Under the pieces are notes generated by a model, which was not told where the DNA came from, made no database searches, and worked only from the letters and a program-made list of their open reading frames with translations. From Prevotellaceae bacterium (GTDB lineage Bacteria; Bacteroidota; Bacteroidia; Bacteroidales; Paludibacteraceae), in contig JAITNR010000173.1 of assembly GCA_031290375.1 (NCBI GenBank), positions 1-31,663 of the forward strand: a DNA stretch of 31,663 nt, written 5' to 3'. Below are positions 8,201 through 14,871 of this stretch, in pieces. Positions within the stretch are counted from its first letter, which is position 1, and each line of letters begins with the position of its first letter. The position numbers were made by a program, and so were the translations under genes.

Positions 8201-11200
8201 TGTAGTCGTATCAAACGAAGGTCTGACAACAGCAGATATCAGTTGGATAGCAGACGGTCAGGAAACGGCGTGGAATGTGATTGTTTCCGATACTGTTGTA
8301 ACCGATTTCACCGCTGTAACTCCAATTGCTACCGGTTCTAACCTTTACCCTGCAACAGAATTAACTCCAAGTACTATATACTATGTATATGTACAGGCGG
8401 ATTGTGGCGGCAGTAGTGGCACAAGCGACTGGACGTATGTAGAAACGTTCAGAACGCTATGCGGTACAATAGCAACATTGCCTTGGACAAATAATTTTGA
8501 CAATTGTGCAGTTGGATATGCACCTTATTGCTGGACACAGGTTCAGACACACACATCAGGATCCTCAGTATATCCGATGGTTAGTACCTATCATGCTCAC
8601 TCAGGTTCCAATGGCATTGATTTTCACGGCGACGGCGTGGAAGTAATAGCAACTCCTGAGTTTACCTCAGAGACAAATACTATGGAGGTAAGTTTCTGGT
8701 TGAGAAGGGAAAGTTTGCTCTATTCCGGCACGTTTGAGGTTGGTGTGATGTCGAACGTTTTGGTACAAGGTACTTTTGAGTCGGTTCAAGACGTAACACC
8801 GACGGTTGAGGGAACTTGGGTTTATGTTGAAGTTCCGCTCAATGGTGCAAGTGCAGGCAATCATTTTATTGCTTTCAAACAGAATAATACCACATCCTCC
8901 AGGGCAATGTTCTATTATTGGCTTGATGATGTTGATGTTCATCCGATACCTGCCTGTTTGAAACCAACTTCTGTACTAGCATCAAATATTGGTCAAACAT
9001 CAGCAAACATTTCTTGGACAGCAGGCAGTTCGGGAACGGCATGGAACATTGTTGTATCACCTGTTCCTATAACTGATTTTACTGCTGTACCTCCAATTGT
9101 TACCCCTAATCCTTACAATGCAACAGGGTTAAGTTCAAATACAACATACTATGTATATGTACAGGCAGATTGTGGCACTACAGACGGGACGAGTCAATGG
9201 GCGACTATCACATTCAAAACGCTATGCGATGCAGTAACATTGCCCTGGTCAGACAATTTTGACAGTTATGCAAACGGAGATGTACCTCCCTGCTGGATAC
9301 AGGTTCAGAAATACACAGCTGAAGCTGATATATATCCGAGAGTGAGTAACACTTATTACTCATCTCCCAATAGCCTACAGTTTTACGGACACGTGACGGA
9401 AACAATGGCAACTCCCATGTTTGACACAGATGTAAATTCTATGGAGGTAAGTTTCTGGGTGAGCAAGGACAATGCCGCTTCAGGCACGTTTGAAGTTGGT
9501 GTAATGTCCGATGTTGGAAATCCTGACACTTTTGTGCCAATTCAGAATGTAGCATTGACGGATATCAACACTTGGTATTATCTTGAAGTTCCACTCGCTG
9601 CTGCATATGCAGGTAATCATTTTATTGCCTTCAGGCAAAAGGATGCTATTTCCAGTTACTACTACTATCTTGATGATGTTGATGTTCATGCGTTGCCAGC
9701 CTGTCCTAAACCGACTGGTGTTACAGCATCCAACGTAACAAGCAGCAGTGTGGATATTACCTGGGGAGCAGGTGCGTCAATAACAACGTGGAATGTACTC
9801 ATATCCAGTACAGTTGTAACCGATTTTAATGCCGTAACTCCAATTGTTACCTCTAATAATTCTTACAATGCAGCAGGTTTAACTCCAGGTACGCAATACT
9901 ATGTATATGTACAGACAGATTGTGGCGGTGCTGTTACGAGCAGCTGGACAAACGCAATCACATTCAAAACGCGCTGCGATGCAATAACAATGTTGCCTTG
10001 GACAGACAATTTTGACAGTTATGCCTTGTCAAGTGTACCAATTTGCTGGACACAGGTTCAGGCATACACATCAGGAACGGACGTATATCCGAGGATTGCT
10101 GCCACTCAGCAGTATTCATCACCCAATAGCCTGCAGTTTGGTGGTCATGTAGCAGAAGTAATAGCAACTCCCGAGTTTACCTTAGAGGCAAATACTATGG
10201 AAGTAAGTTTCTGGTTGAGAAAAGAAAGTGCCTCTTCCGGCACGTTTGATGTTGGTGTAATGTCTGACCCCTTAGACCCAACTACTTTTGATTCAATTCG
10301 GAACGTAACGCCGACAGTTAATGCAACTTGGGTTTATATTGAAGTTATGCTCAATGATGCGCCCGCCGGCAATCATTTTATTGCTTTCAGACAAACTACC
10401 CCCATAAATTTCTCGTATTGGCTTGATGATGTTGATGTTCATAAGTTGCCAACCTGTTTTAGACCAACTTCTGTGGCAGTATCAAACAAAACTCAAACAT
10501 CGGCAGATATTTCCTGGCAAACAGGTGCTTCGGAAACGGTATGGAATGTGATTATTTCCGATACTGTCGTAACCGATTTTAATGCTGTAACTCCAGCTGT
10601 TGCCCCAACGGCATTCTACGTTGCATCAGGTTTAAGCCTCGGCACTCTATATTACGTATATGTACAGACAGATTGTGGGGCAGTGGACGGAACAAGTAAA
10701 TGGACACAGGCAGTAACATTTAGAACGCTCTGTGGTATAATAACAGCATTGACCTGGTCAGACAATTTTGACAGTTATGCAGGTGGAGATGTACCTGCTT
10801 GTTGGGTGCGGGTTCAGCCATACACATCAGGAACCGATGTATATCCAAGAGTTTATACTACTCAACAACATTCAATTCCCAATAGCCTGATATTTTACGG
10901 ACACGGAGCGGAAGTAATAGCAACTCCCAAATTTGCGGCAGAGGCAAATACTATGGATGTAAGTTTCTGGTTGAGAATGCAAAACTTAGCCTATTCCGGT
11001 ACGTTTGAAGTTGGTGTAATGTCGGATGTTTCAGACCCGGACAGTTTCTGGTCAATTCTGGATGTAACACCAACAACCGCACTTACCTGGTTTCCTGTCA
11101 CCGTTTCGCTTGTCAATGCACCTGCAGGCTACCATTATGTTGCTTTCAAACAGGATAATACCATCTCTGCCAACACCGATTACTATTATTGGATTGATGA

Positions 11201-12041
11201 CGTAGAGATTATTTCTACTCCAATTGTACCTCCAACAGTTGAAACAGTGGCAGCTACTGCTATCGGTTCAACAACTGCCACATTGAACAAGAATGTAGTG
11301 GAAGGTTCAGTATCTATTACCTCGCAAGGTTTTAAGTACAAAACAGCAGGGGGAACTCAGTGGACAAACAGGATGTCAACAGCCAATTCTCTGACGGTAA
11401 CCGGTCTTGCTCCCAATACTGCGTACGAGTTCTTCGCTTTTGCAGAGGCTAACGGTCTACAAGTTAGTGGCGACACCATGACTTTTATGACCGAAGAACT
11501 TGGTACTCTTCCAACCGTTAGAACGGATGCAGCTACTGCCATCACTCAAACAACCGCTACGTTGAATAAAACTGTAACTTCGGGCACCGAGCCTGTTACG
11601 GCAGAAGGCTGGCGTTATAAAGCACAGGCTGCTGCCGATTGGATTGACATAACCGACGACAACGGCGATCTTACAGCTTTGCTTGCCAATACAACGTATG
11701 ATTTCTTTGCCTATGCCTTAGCCGCAAGCGAAATCTTTACAGGCGATACTTTGAGCTTTACAACTCTGACTGTTGGAATTGACACGGCTGACGCAAACGA
11801 GTTCCTAATCTACCCCAACCCAGCCAACTCAATAGCTATGGTCAAGGTAGAGGGCTTGCACACATCCGCCAGAGTAACAGTAACCGACATCAACGGCAAA
11901 CTCATTGAGACACTGACCATTAACGCGGGGAACAACAAAGCCGAATTTGACGTTGCCAACTATGCAGATGGAACGTATCTTGTGAGAGTGGTTACCGATA
12001 ATATGAGTAAGGTAGAGAAGTTGATAGTGAAGAAAAATTGA
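5289..12041 (+). CDS. Giant modular T9SS-exported surface protein, seven FN3/jelly-roll units
   Basis: A 2250-aa secreted protein. Residues 1-19 (MKKLIMLIMAALFAMYGVA) are a Sec signal peptide. Residues about 24-205 form a jelly-roll domain of the MAM or cleaved-adhesin type (PFTEDFEG opening, AIDNISI close). Seven units of about 250 aa follow. Each joins an FN3 domain (from C-KP to TFKTLC, with W-V-V and YYVYVQADC) to a jelly-roll domain (LPW-DNFDSY-G-VP-CW to YWLDDVDVH). Most units have four cysteines, suggesting paired disulfides. Two FN3-like domains with TTATLNK cores precede a T9SS type A sorting domain (about 2171-2250, IYPNPANS, NGKLIETL, DGTYLVRV, ending in KLIVKKN). By analogy such proteins bind glycans, proteins or other cells, and no catalytic motif is visible. 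A paralogue lies at 24680-30169. It has its own promoter, a repeat-bearing leader and a terminator. Ligand unknown. Confidence 0.92.
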   Translation: MKKLIMLIMAALFAMYGVAQTSYTVPFTEDFEGATVGDDYWTFASNNPTINRWMIGSGIGNPGNSLYITNNGSTSGYTISSITFATAYMTVDFGNFAEYSLSFDWAIMAENYPIYDRVQVFIIPSDMTLPTTWTGADASWMSGTDVTHLGTFYGQSSWQHSSTAVNGSVLANKTRKIVFMFWCDANYGNGPVAIDNISITGTGTGGNCVSPSAVAVSNITQTTADISWTAGGSETAWNVIVSPTAITDFTAVIPIATNSNSYAASGLSPSTLYRVYVQADCSSSTSYWTEATPFKTLCGAITTLPWTDNFDSYANGAVPACWTQALPYTYSGKTYPIVANTSSQSGSNSILFGGYVDVMATPMFDADVNTMEVSFWLRRESLLSSGTFEVGVMSNVLTPGTFQSIMNVTPTIESWIYVEVLLNGATAGNHYIAFKQTSTSPFYYWLDDVDVHPLPACLKPTSVSVLNATQTSANISWLADASVEEWNIVVSPVPVTNFTAVTPTATVTTASCNAISLSPNTTYYVYVQANCGTINGTSGWTSAVTFKTLCNAITTLPWSDNFNSYSNGSVPSCWIQVEKYTSGTNVYPRVDAFNHSSPYSLMFYGYVRETMATPMFAADVNTMEVSFWLNKDNTSSGAFEVGVMSNVLDPNTFISIRDVTPTSTASWFYFDVSLVNALAGNHFIAFRQKDAVSNYAAYYYIDDIEVREVLPCAKPIDVTVLNADQTTANISWTAGASETVWNVIVSPTVITDFNAVPTNVTYNNLYYTATGLSPNTQYYLYVQADCQGSSAASYWTQPITFKTLCDAITTLPWIENFDNYTNGTVPSCWTQVDKYTYGTTVYPRVTTTYKYSIPNGLQFAGYVTETMATPMFDADVKNMEVIFWLYRSSANSGTFEVGVMSNPLNTNTFETVLNVTPTVNASWTRIEVPLRSASAGNHFIAFRQRGATSSYSYAIDDVEVREVLPCNKPTDVVVSNEGLTTADISWIADGQETAWNVIVSDTVVTDFTAVTPIATGSNLYPATELTPSTIYYVYVQADCGGSSGTSDWTYVETFRTLCGTIATLPWTNNFDNCAVGYAPYCWTQVQTHTSGSSVYPMVSTYHAHSGSNGIDFHGDGVEVIATPEFTSETNTMEVSFWLRRESLLYSGTFEVGVMSNVLVQGTFESVQDVTPTVEGTWVYVEVPLNGASAGNHFIAFKQNNTTSSRAMFYYWLDDVDVHPIPACLKPTSVLASNIGQTSANISWTAGSSGTAWNIVVSPVPITDFTAVPPIVTPNPYNATGLSSNTTYYVYVQADCGTTDGTSQWATITFKTLCDAVTLPWSDNFDSYANGDVPPCWIQVQKYTAEADIYPRVSNTYYSSPNSLQFYGHVTETMATPMFDTDVNSMEVSFWVSKDNAASGTFEVGVMSDVGNPDTFVPIQNVALTDINTWYYLEVPLAAAYAGNHFIAFRQKDAISSYYYYLDDVDVHALPACPKPTGVTASNVTSSSVDITWGAGASITTWNVLISSTVVTDFNAVTPIVTSNNSYNAAGLTPGTQYYVYVQTDCGGAVTSSWTNAITFKTRCDAITMLPWTDNFDSYALSSVPICWTQVQAYTSGTDVYPRIAATQQYSSPNSLQFGGHVAEVIATPEFTLEANTMEVSFWLRKESASSGTFDVGVMSDPLDPTTFDSIRNVTPTVNATWVYIEVMLNDAPAGNHFIAFRQTTPINFSYWLDDVDVHKLPTCFRPTSVAVSNKTQTSADISWQTGASETVWNVIISDTVVTDFNAVTPAVAPTAFYVASGLSLGTLYYVYVQTDCGAVDGTSKWTQAVTFRTLCGIITALTWSDNFDSYAGGDVPACWVRVQPYTSGTDVYPRVYTTQQHSIPNSLIFYGHGAEVIATPKFAAEANTMDVSFWLRMQNLAYSGTFEVGVMSDVSDPDSFWSILDVTPTTALTWFPVTVSLVNAPAGYHYVAFKQDNTISANTDYYYWIDDVEIISTPIVPPTVETVAATAIGSTTATLNKNVVEGSVSITSQGFKYKTAGGTQWTNRMSTANSLTVTGLAPNTAYEFFAFAEANGLQVSGDTMTFMTEELGTLPTVRTDAATAITQTTATLNKTVTSGTEPVTAEGWRYKAQAAADWIDITDDNGDLTALLANTTYDFFAYALAASEIFTGDTLSFTTLTVGIDTADANEFLIYPNPANSIAMVKVEGLHTSARVTVTDINGKLIETLTINAGNNKAEFDVANYADGTYLVRVVTDNMSKVEKLIVKKN
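5910..11225 (+). repeat. Seven-unit tandem coding repeat in the first giant protein
   Basis: Units begin at the conserved first cysteine codon: 5910, 6657, 7422, 8184, 8955, 9702 and 10455. Lengths run from 747 to about 771 bp, all multiples of three up to the next unit. Identity between units is uneven: units 1 and 4 share an 86-nt block with one mismatch (6392-6477 and 8675-8760), while other stretches differ widely, as expected from recombination between units. Confidence 0.9.
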
Positions 12042-12062
12042 TAATTAAGAATTAAAGATTGG

Positions 12063-12095
12063 AAAGGGTCGTCCGTGAGGATAGCCCTTTTTTTT
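12063..12095 (+). terminator. Terminator of the first giant surface protein
   Basis: AAAGGGTCGTCC and GGATAGCCCTTT pair with two wobbles and one mismatch around a GTGA loop and are followed by a run of T. It lies 22 bp after the stop codon. Confidence 0.75.
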
Positions 12096-12131
12096 ATTCT
12101 TCATTGCGAGTTTGTCCGTTAGAACATATAT

Positions 12132-12237
12132 ATATCAATAGAAATAATCGTCCACCCACACCACACCACACCAACTCCGTAGGAGTTGAACTCCTACGGA
12201 GTTCAGACAATAGGAGAGCCTGCATTTCTATTGATAT
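12132..12237. repeat. Nested palindromic element
   Basis: Outer arms ATATCAATAGAAAT (12132-12145) and ATTTCTATTGATAT (12224-12237) are perfect complements. Inside them, AACTCCGTAGGAGTT (12173-12187) and AACTCCTACGGAGTT (12189-12203) form a second perfect 15-bp inverted repeat with one base between the arms. The stretch between carries ACCACACCACACC. The outer arm motif TATCAATAGAAA also occurs at about 4653, so this looks like a mobile or dispersed non-coding unit. Confidence 0.75.
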
Positions 12238-12324
12238 GAAAATCCTACGGATTTTTAAACCAACTTGCTTATTGTGGATAAGCAGTTAAAATAAAATAAG
12301 TCCGCTATACAAAGTTACTTACGT

Positions 12325-12362
12325 CATTGCGGGTGCCTGTGCCCTTTAGGGTATGACCCGCA
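12325..12362. repeat. TTGCGGG/CCCGCAA palindromic repeat, copy 2
   Basis: GTCATTGCGGG and GACCCGCAATC flank a loop that includes GCCCTTTAGGG-like sequence. It is a variant of the copy at 2137-2166 with a longer loop. It lies in the gap before wlbA. Confidence 0.5.
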
Positions 12363-12492
12363 ATCTCATTTTATCATAATTTTTATGCAGTCCATTTTTA
12401 ATCTCACTTTGGTATTACCCTATTTGGCGGTTTCTGCAAAAAATAGTAATTTTACATTTTGAAAATAGTAGTAATGATTAACTGATTTAAAA

Positions 12493-13458
12493 ATGAAAAA
12501 CTTTGCAATCATAGGCGTTGGCGGATATATTGCCCCGCGTCACTTAAAGGCAATAAAAGATACAGGCAACAATTTAGTGGCAGCGTATGACAAATTCGAC
12601 AGCGTTGGCTTGCTCGACAGTTATTTCCCCGACACTTCCTTTTTTACGGAACACGAACTTTTTGACCGCCACTGTACAAAAATCAAAGGGACAGACAAAC
12701 AGATTGATTATGTGTCTATCTGTACACCAAACTATTTGCACGATGCTCATATTCGTTACAGCTTAAGGCTCAGTGCAGACGTGATATGTGAAAAACCGCT
12801 CGTGCTAAACCCGTGGAATATAGACGCTCTTCAAAAAACTGAACAAAATGAGGGCAAAAAAATTAATACTATCCTGCAACTACGTATGCATCAATCTATT
12901 ATAGATTTGAAAAAGCAAATTGAAGTTGCCCCTAAAGACAAGATTTTCGACGTGGAACTCACCTATATTACCTCTCGCGGCAACTGGTACTATTCTTCGT
13001 GGAAAGGCGACAACCACAAGTCTGGCGGCATTGCTACCAACATTGGAGTACATTTTTACGATATGCTTCAATGGGTTTTTGGAAAGGCAAAACAGAACAT
13101 CGTTCATGTCAGTTCGCACGACAGGGTGGCAGGCTATCTTGAACTTGAACGTGCAAGGGTGCGTTATTTCCTCAGTATCAATGCGGAGCATCTGCCCTCA
13201 AATGCTGTTCAGGGCGAAAAACGGACGTACAGAACGATAAATATCAATGGCAAGGAGTTTGAGTTCAGCGAAGGTTTCACAGAACTGCATATCGAAAGTT
13301 ACCGTCACATACTTTCAGGCAACGGCTTTGGGATAGAAGATACCCGCAATGCAATTGAAATTGTTTATGAGATTCGCAATGCAAAACCGATAGGTTTGAA
13401 AGGTGATTATCACCCATTTGCCAAATTGCCTGTAACTCCGCATCCATTCGGGTGGTAA
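12493..13458 (+). CDS. wlbA: UDP-GlcNAcA 3-oxidase, WlbA/WbpB type (Gfo/Idh/MocA family)
   Basis: A 321-aa cytoplasmic NAD-dependent oxidoreductase. It closely matches what I recall of WlbA/WbpB: it opens with MKNFAIIGVGGYIAPRHLKA (Rossmann dinucleotide site at 7-13), continues with TGNNLVAAYDKFDSVG, and has CTPNYLHDAHIRYSLR and CEKPLVLNPWNIDAL, the EKP motif being the family signature. GGIATNIGVHFYDMLQWVFG is the usual substrate-site segment. The family oxidises the 3-hydroxyl of UDP-N-acetylglucosaminuronic acid, the step before WlbC/WbpE transamination on the way to 2,3-diamino-uronic acids for O-antigen and A-LPS. The partner genes are not in this window. murB begins 17 bp after the stop, so the two are probably cotranscribed. 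The downstream neighbour of a T9SS cargo gene is a notable place for it. Confidence 0.9.
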   Translation: MKNFAIIGVGGYIAPRHLKAIKDTGNNLVAAYDKFDSVGLLDSYFPDTSFFTEHELFDRHCTKIKGTDKQIDYVSICTPNYLHDAHIRYSLRLSADVICEKPLVLNPWNIDALQKTEQNEGKKINTILQLRMHQSIIDLKKQIEVAPKDKIFDVELTYITSRGNWYYSSWKGDNHKSGGIATNIGVHFYDMLQWVFGKAKQNIVHVSSHDRVAGYLELERARVRYFLSINAEHLPSNAVQGEKRTYRTININGKEFEFSEGFTELHIESYRHILSGNGFGIEDTRNAIEIVYEIRNAKPIGLKGDYHPFAKLPVTPHPFGW

Positions 13459-13475
13459 GCCAAAATAGACAAATT

Positions 13476-14513
13476 ATGCAAACCAATTTTCCCCTGAAAG
13501 ATTTTAATACTTTCGGATTTGAAGTTTTTGCAAATAAATTTTTTGAGTATAACTCTGAAAATAGACTGATTGAGTTTTTACAAAATAACCGTAAACACCC
13601 TGACAGGCTGTTGCATATCGGCAGAGGCAGCAATTTGCTGTTTCTTGGCGATTTTGACGGTACAATTCTGCATTCAAACATAAGGTATATCGAAGTGGAA
13701 AGAATCGAACCAAACAACGCCTTTGTCCGTGCAGGTGCGGGTGTGCTTTGGGACGACCTTTGCGCGGAAATGGTGAAAAGCAACTTTTGCGGCACAGAAA
13801 ATCTTTCCCTTATACCCGGAGAAACAGGAGCGGCTGCCATACAAAACATCGGGGCGTATGGTGCTGAAATTAAGGATATTATTCATAAAATTGAAACGAT
13901 TAATACAAAGACTTGCCAAAAAAGGATTTTTGACGTATCCGAATGTGGATATGGTTATAGGGAAAGTATTTTTAAAACCATTTACAAGGGCGAGTATATA
14001 ATTACAGCAGTGATTTTCAGGTTTTCCACAAAAAAAAAACTGAATTTGGAATACGGCACAATAAGGAAGCATTTAAAACAGGTAGAAAATCCTGACATTA
14101 AAGATGTCAGAGATGCGATTATAAAAATTCGTACTGAAAAATTGCCTGACACAAAAGTTTATGGCAACGCCGGCAGTTTTTTCAAAAATCCCTGCTGTTG
14201 CATGGCACATTTTGAAACTTTAAAAAAGGCTTATCCAACTATGCCCCATTATCCTGTAAATGAGGAGGTTGTAAAACTTTCTGCGGCTTGGCTTATTGAG
14301 CAGTGCGGTTGGAAAGGCAAACGTGTAGGCAATGTCGGGACATACCCGCTTCAGCCGTTAGTTTTGGTTAATTACGGCAATGCCAAACCACAGGAGATAG
14401 CCGAACTGTCAGAAGCAATTCAGAAGTCGGTTTTTAATGAATTTTCGTTAAAACTGGAGTGTGAGGTGAATTTTATACCACCACAGTTTCGCCAAGAGCC
14501 TCGTTACTGTTGA
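13476..14513 (+). CDS. murB: UDP-N-acetylenolpyruvoylglucosamine reductase
   Basis: A 345-aa flavoprotein that reduces UDP-GlcNAc-enolpyruvate to UDP-MurNAc, the second committed step of peptidoglycan precursor synthesis. The FAD-binding half shows LLHIGRGSNLLFLGDFDG and GAGVLWDDLC; IPGETGAAAIQNIGAYGAEI and the YGYRESIFK motif are characteristic. GNAGSFFKNP holds the proton-donating serine, and LECEVNFI near the end holds the conserved glutamate. The overall form is the E. coli-like type I enzyme. I chose ATG 13476, which gives the normal MQTNFPLKDFNTFG start; a GTG at 13452 in frame would overlap wlbA and add an unlikely extension. Three cysteines in a row follow KNP, which is unusual. An A10 run lies at 14030-14039. 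The last 41 bp overlap the convergent merR-type gene. Confidence 0.95.
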   Translation: MQTNFPLKDFNTFGFEVFANKFFEYNSENRLIEFLQNNRKHPDRLLHIGRGSNLLFLGDFDGTILHSNIRYIEVERIEPNNAFVRAGAGVLWDDLCAEMVKSNFCGTENLSLIPGETGAAAIQNIGAYGAEIKDIIHKIETINTKTCQKRIFDVSECGYGYRESIFKTIYKGEYIITAVIFRFSTKKKLNLEYGTIRKHLKQVENPDIKDVRDAIIKIRTEKLPDTKVYGNAGSFFKNPCCCMAHFETLKKAYPTMPHYPVNEEVVKLSAAWLIEQCGWKGKRVGNVGTYPLQPLVLVNYGNAKPQEIAELSEAIQKSVFNEFSLKLECEVNFIPPQFRQEPRYC

Positions 14514-14823
14514 GTTCTAAGCGAATGGCTACAAGTTCTTTGCGGATGGATTTCAGTTTTTCGACTACCTTGCGTTTGGTTTCCACTTCGGCAACATTTT
14601 TGAGCCTGACTTTTGCTCCCTCAATTTTAATACGGTTCTCCCGCAAAAGATACTGAATGTTTTTTATGGTGTCAATGTTTTGTTGAGTATAAAACCTTGT
14701 CCCTTTGTTATTTCGCTTGACTTGGAGGTATTTGGCAAACTCCATTTCCCAATATCTAAGAGTTGGATGGCTCTCACCAACCAACTCAGAAACTTCGGAT
14801 ATTGAGTAATATGACTTGTCCAT
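14473..14823 (-). CDS. MerR-family transcriptional regulator
   Basis: A small 116-aa DNA-binding protein. Residues 4-70 form a MerR winged helix-turn-helix: YYSISEVSELVGESHPTLRY, WEMEFAKYLQVKRNNKGTRFY, then a helix with NIDTIKNIQYLLRENRIKIEGAKVRL across 49-74. The rest (75-116) is a short charged helix, probably a dimerising coiled coil, with no ligand-binding domain and no metal-binding cysteines. This form is common and conserved in Bacteroidota, and its target is not evident. It starts 48 bp after the end of gyrB on the same strand with no terminator or promoter seen between them, so it is likely cotranscribed with gyrB. Its 3' end overlaps murB on the opposite strand by 41 bp. Confidence 0.88.
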   Translation of the reverse strand: MDKSYYSISEVSELVGESHPTLRYWEMEFAKYLQVKRNNKGTRFYTQQNIDTIKNIQYLLRENRIKIEGAKVRLKNVAEVETKRKVVEKLKSIRKELVAIRLELNSNEALGETVVV

Positions 14824-14871
14824 TTTTATTTATTACTTCTATTCAAATCAAAAAAACAGAATAGCCTTCAA

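Larger units (their letters stand above)
12042..12492. other. Intergenic region with terminator and nested palindromic repeats
   Basis: A 451-bp gap. It holds the terminator at 12063-12095, the nested palindrome at 12132-12237, and a repeat of the GTCATTGCGGG...GACCCGCAAT type at 12325-12362. Upstream of wlbA the sequence TTACATTTTG at about 12449-12458 resembles but does not match the -7 box TAnnTTTG. No gene is supported. Confidence 0.55.

Noticed and set aside
8667..9060. Minus-strand open frames with recurring sequence inside the first giant gene
   Set aside because: They recur in each unit at the same place because they are antisense shadows of the coding repeat.
5910..11225. CRISPR-like or tandem non-coding repeat
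   Set aside because: Repeat period is about 750 bp, in frame and protein-coding; there are no short direct repeats with unique spacers.
12059..12289. 76-codon plus-strand open frame
   Set aside because: It covers a terminator and the nested palindrome; no protein-like features.
13452..13475. GTG start for murB
   Set aside because: It would overlap the stop of wlbA and add eight residues not typical of MurB; ATG 13476 gives the normal N-terminus.
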